7,127 nucleotides of DNA, taken from NCBI GenBank assembly GCA_002341345.1, contig DDNW01000046.1, forward strand, positions 15,314 to 22,440, written 5' to 3'. The translations under genes were made by a program, and so were the position numbers. Positions 4,804 to 7,127 of the stretch are shown here, piece after piece. Every line of letters begins with the position of its first letter. Within the stretch, counting starts at the first letter, position 1. Source of the DNA: Erythrobacter sp. UBA2510. Lineage in GTDB: Bacteria; Pseudomonadota; Alphaproteobacteria; Sphingomonadales; Sphingomonadaceae. The notes under the pieces were generated by a model that saw only the letters and a program-made list of their open reading frames with translations, made no database searches and had not been told where the DNA came from.

Positions 4804-7127
4804 TCAGATATCGAGATCGAGATCATCGAGCGGCGGGGCATCGGGCTCCTGCTTCGCATCACCCGCACCGCCGTCTTCCAGTGTCAGGCGCCGGGCTTCG
4901 CGCGCCTGCACCCGGTCATTGCGCACATGCTGCTTGCGCGGATCGGTTGTCCGTTCCTGCTTTTCATTCGGCAATTTGTCGGGCGTCTCGGGCAGCACCT
5001 CGTCGACCTCGGCTTCGCCACCGGTAGCGCGTTCGCCGATCGCTTTGGCTGCTCCAGCGATGCCCCGCCTGTCTCCCGAGCTGGCATCCGCGCTGGGCTC
5101 AGTCTGCGGGCCATCCTGCGTCCTGGTGGCGGTGTCGCCGCCCTTGTCCCCGGTCCCGACATCGCCACGCGATGTCGCCGCCACGGCATCGTCGGCGTGC
5201 TCATGGGCATCATCGACAAGGCGCTCGTTAGCTGCCTCATCGAGCTGCAATTCGCCCTGCTTGGGAACCGATGGCTTGCCCACGCCATCGTCGTTAGCCG
5301 AAGGGTGCTGCGCGCCTTGCGGGGCCGGATCGCGATGCGTTTCACTGGCGGGTTTCGCGGTCTTGTCCGGACGATCCGACCGCTTCTCCGGCGGGCGCTG
5401 GATAAAGCCCCGGGCTCGCACCGGACGGTTGACCGGTTCGAGCGTGACGGGGGCTGCAGGAAAGCCTTCGGGAAACTTGATGTAGCCTGCCAGGCTCGGC
5501 AGTTCCTTCAACTGATCGGGAAGCAGCAGCGCCTCGATATGCTTGCGCGGGGTCAGGCTGACCGCATCGCGCGCGTTATTATAAGCATAGGTATGGGCTT
5601 CTTCCTTGTCGGTCACTTCGGCACTGCCCAGTGCTTCGGAACACCATGAGGCGGTCTTGTAATCGCCGGTGCCCAGAATCAGTTTGGTCTTGGCAAGCGA
5701 GGACAGGGTCTCGGCCATGTGCTCGCCATAGACTTCCTTGAGCTTGGCGTAGGCATGAATGCCGGTGACGATCGCGCCGCCATAATTGCGCGCTGTCTGG
5801 AGTCCCGCTTCGAGCGCGGGCAGGCGATGCAAGGCACCCAGTTCGTCTATGAAGAACCACATCTTGAGATCGCGCGAGCGCGGCGTTGCCATCAACGTGT
5901 TCATCGCCAGATCGAGCCAGAGCGTGAGCAGCTGGGTGCAGACGGGAAGGTCGACATAGCGCGCGGAGAGGAACACAAATCCGCCCTCGCCATGGTCGCG
6001 CTCGATCCAATTACGGATCGAGAACGATGCGCCCTTGGCGGGCAGGAGCTTGAGCGCTCGCGCATTGACATTGAACACAGCGCGCACCGATTCGGCCATG
6101 CGCGCCGCTTCGGGGGCGGTAATCGGATCGGCGATGGTCCCGCGCAGCATGGCGTGCACCTTGGCAAGGTCCGCACTCATCAGCTTCTCGGCCAGCGCCT
6201 GGTTGCTGGCATCGCCCTGTTCGACCAGCTTGAGGCAGAACTCGACGAACAGCGCGCGCGCGGCAATCACCCAGAACTGCGCCTCCCCGCCCCCGTCATG
6301 CGGCACCAGCGCTTCTGAGGCGGCCCAGAACTCGCCTTCGCTGCGGCATTCATCGAAGATATTCCAGCACGGGCATCGCGCATCCAGGGGGTTGAGGATC
6401 ACATCGCTTTCGGGCTCGAAGAATTGCTCGATAAACGCGCCGGTAAGATCAAAGATGACCGCGCGCTGGCGGCGCTGTCGCGCTTCTGCAACCATGCCGG
6501 TCAGCGCCACGGTCTTGCCCATCCCGGTGGTGCCGATCAGCATCGCATGGCTTTGTTCGAGCCGCCAGGGATAGGTCACCCCGGCAATATGCGAGGGATG
6601 GTAGGGCAGCACCTCACGCAGCTCTGTCGGAGAACACAGCCGCCACTTTGGACCCAGCGCATCGGTCAGTTCGCGGCGCTTGTGCTGCCTGTTGTGCGCC
6701 TCGATCTCGCGCTTTAGTTCAGCAAGCGGGACAAGCGCGGCCCCGCGCTCATGGCGACGCGCCTTGGAATGATCGCCGAAGCGCTCGGCAATCCAGTAAA
6801 AGAGCGCAAACGAGGGGACGAGCGCGAACACGACCCAGGCAAACGCCTTGCCGACAATGCCCCAGAGCTGGTCCCATGCCGCAAGCACCGGCGGGTGCGA
6901 ACCGACCGCGGTGATCGGCATCTGGTAGGCGGTCCCGAACGCGGTTTCGATGGTCACCGTCTTGGCCGGATCGAACTCCATGAAGGTGTAGATTTCGGCA
7001 TAGACGCGCATCCACACCAGGTAGGTCTGGTGCGGCTCCATGCCGGTGCGCACCATCCACCAGGAGAGCACTGCGAAGACAGCCGCGGCGATCAGCAAGG
7101 GCCACTGTCCGCCGTCAGCACCAATGG
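4804..7127 (-). CDS. traD: TraD/TrwB-type type IV secretion coupling protein (T4CP), N-terminus cut by window edge
   Basis: This inner-membrane ATPase delivers the relaxase-DNA complex to the conjugative type IV channel. The frame is open to the right edge; the first possible start inside (TTG at 7098) interrupts a hydrophobic segment already begun upstream (GGQWPLLIAAAVFAVLSWW), so the gene continues outside. Numbering here starts at that TTG (764 residues). TM1 covers about 1-17, a periplasmic loop 18-80, and TM2 about 85-104. Walker A is IGTTGMGKT (188-196) and Walker B MWFFIDELG (413-421); AGLQTARNYG and the GTGDYKTA region (476-483) match the TrwB/TraD nucleotide-binding domain. From about 566 to the end the protein becomes a ~199-residue charged tail lacking Phe, Trp, Tyr, Cys and Met and ending in an acidic DDLDLDI, like the long tails of TraD rather than the short TrwB. 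Its place upstream of the relaxase gene matches the trwB-trwC order. His448 stands where TrwB has Gln. Confidence 0.95.
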   Translation of the reverse strand, partial: IGADGGQWPLLIAAAVFAVLSWWMVRTGMEPHQTYLVWMRVYAEIYTFMEFDPAKTVTIETAFGTAYQMPITAVGSHPPVLAAWDQLWGIVGKAFAWVVFALVPSFALFYWIAERFGDHSKARRHERGAALVPLAELKREIEAHNRQHKRRELTDALGPKWRLCSPTELREVLPYHPSHIAGVTYPWRLEQSHAMLIGTTGMGKTVALTGMVAEARQRRQRAVIFDLTGAFIEQFFEPESDVILNPLDARCPCWNIFDECRSEGEFWAASEALVPHDGGGEAQFWVIAARALFVEFCLKLVEQGDASNQALAEKLMSADLAKVHAMLRGTIADPITAPEAARMAESVRAVFNVNARALKLLPAKGASFSIRNWIERDHGEGGFVFLSARYVDLPVCTQLLTLWLDLAMNTLMATPRSRDLKMWFFIDELGALHRLPALEAGLQTARNYGGAIVTGIHAYAKLKEVYGEHMAETLSSLAKTKLILGTGDYKTASWCSEALGSAEVTDKEEAHTYAYNNARDAVSLTPRKHIEALLLPDQLKELPSLAGYIKFPEGFPAAPVTLEPVNRPVRARGFIQRPPEKRSDRPDKTAKPASETHRDPAPQGAQHPSANDDGVGKPSVPKQGELQLDEAANERLVDDAHEHADDAVAATSRGDVGTGDKGGDTATRTQDGPQTEPSADASSGDRRGIAGAAKAIGERATGGEAEVDEVLPETPDKLPNEKQERTTDPRKQHVRNDRVQAREARRLTLEDGGAGDAKQEPDAPPLDDLDLDI

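Noticed and set aside
4735..5649. 304-codon open frame on the plus strand
   Set aside because: It is antisense to the C-terminal part of the coupling protein and the start of the relaxase gene, and spans the operon junction with no own motif.

Overview
This window shows the relaxase and coupling-protein end of a conjugative DNA-transfer region, next to a pair of regulatory genes of the kind carried by mobile elements. GC content is fairly high, and the S24 regulator resembles a type I associate with Sphingomonadales. An alphaproteobacterial host, probably a sphingomonad, is therefore my best guess. The near-perfect match of an SOS-type GTTC-N7-GTTC box to the alphaproteobacterial LexA consensus supports this. 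The sequence alone does not say whether the element is a plasmid or an integrated conjugative element.

Layout: (1) Positions 1-842, plus strand, hold the 3' part of an ImmA/IrrE (M78) zinc protease gene that is open at the left edge. (2) Positions 843-1114 are mainly non-coding. They contain several short inverted and direct repeats, and a promoter-like sequence overlapped by the GTTC-N7-GTTC box. (3) Positions 1115-1756, plus strand, hold an S24 (LexA/CI-like) HTH repressor with the Ser/Lys dyad and a candidate Ala-Gly self-cleavage site. (4) A 69-bp convergent gap (1757-1825) has no convincing terminator. (5) Positions 1826-4765, minus strand, hold a full-length MobF/TrwC-type relaxase-helicase. 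(6) After 38 bp, positions 4804-7127, minus strand, hold a TraD/TrwB-type coupling ATPase. It runs off the right edge, so its N-terminus is missing.

How the genes work together: the coupling protein gene lies just upstream of the relaxase gene, the trwB-trwC order of plasmid R388, so the two are probably co-transcribed leftward from a promoter outside the window. The relaxase would nick and unwind the element at oriT, and the membrane ATPase would pass the relaxase-DNA complex to a type IV secretion channel, which is not in view. Facing this operon are two genes from families known elsewhere (ImmA of ICEBs1; S24 repressors such as SetR of SXT) to relieve repression after DNA damage. The inference that they control transfer here is reasonable but unproven.

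I found no tRNA, rRNA, CRISPR array, insertion sequence or recognisable oriT. The many long open frames antisense to the relaxase and coupling-protein genes are by-products of GC-rich codon use.
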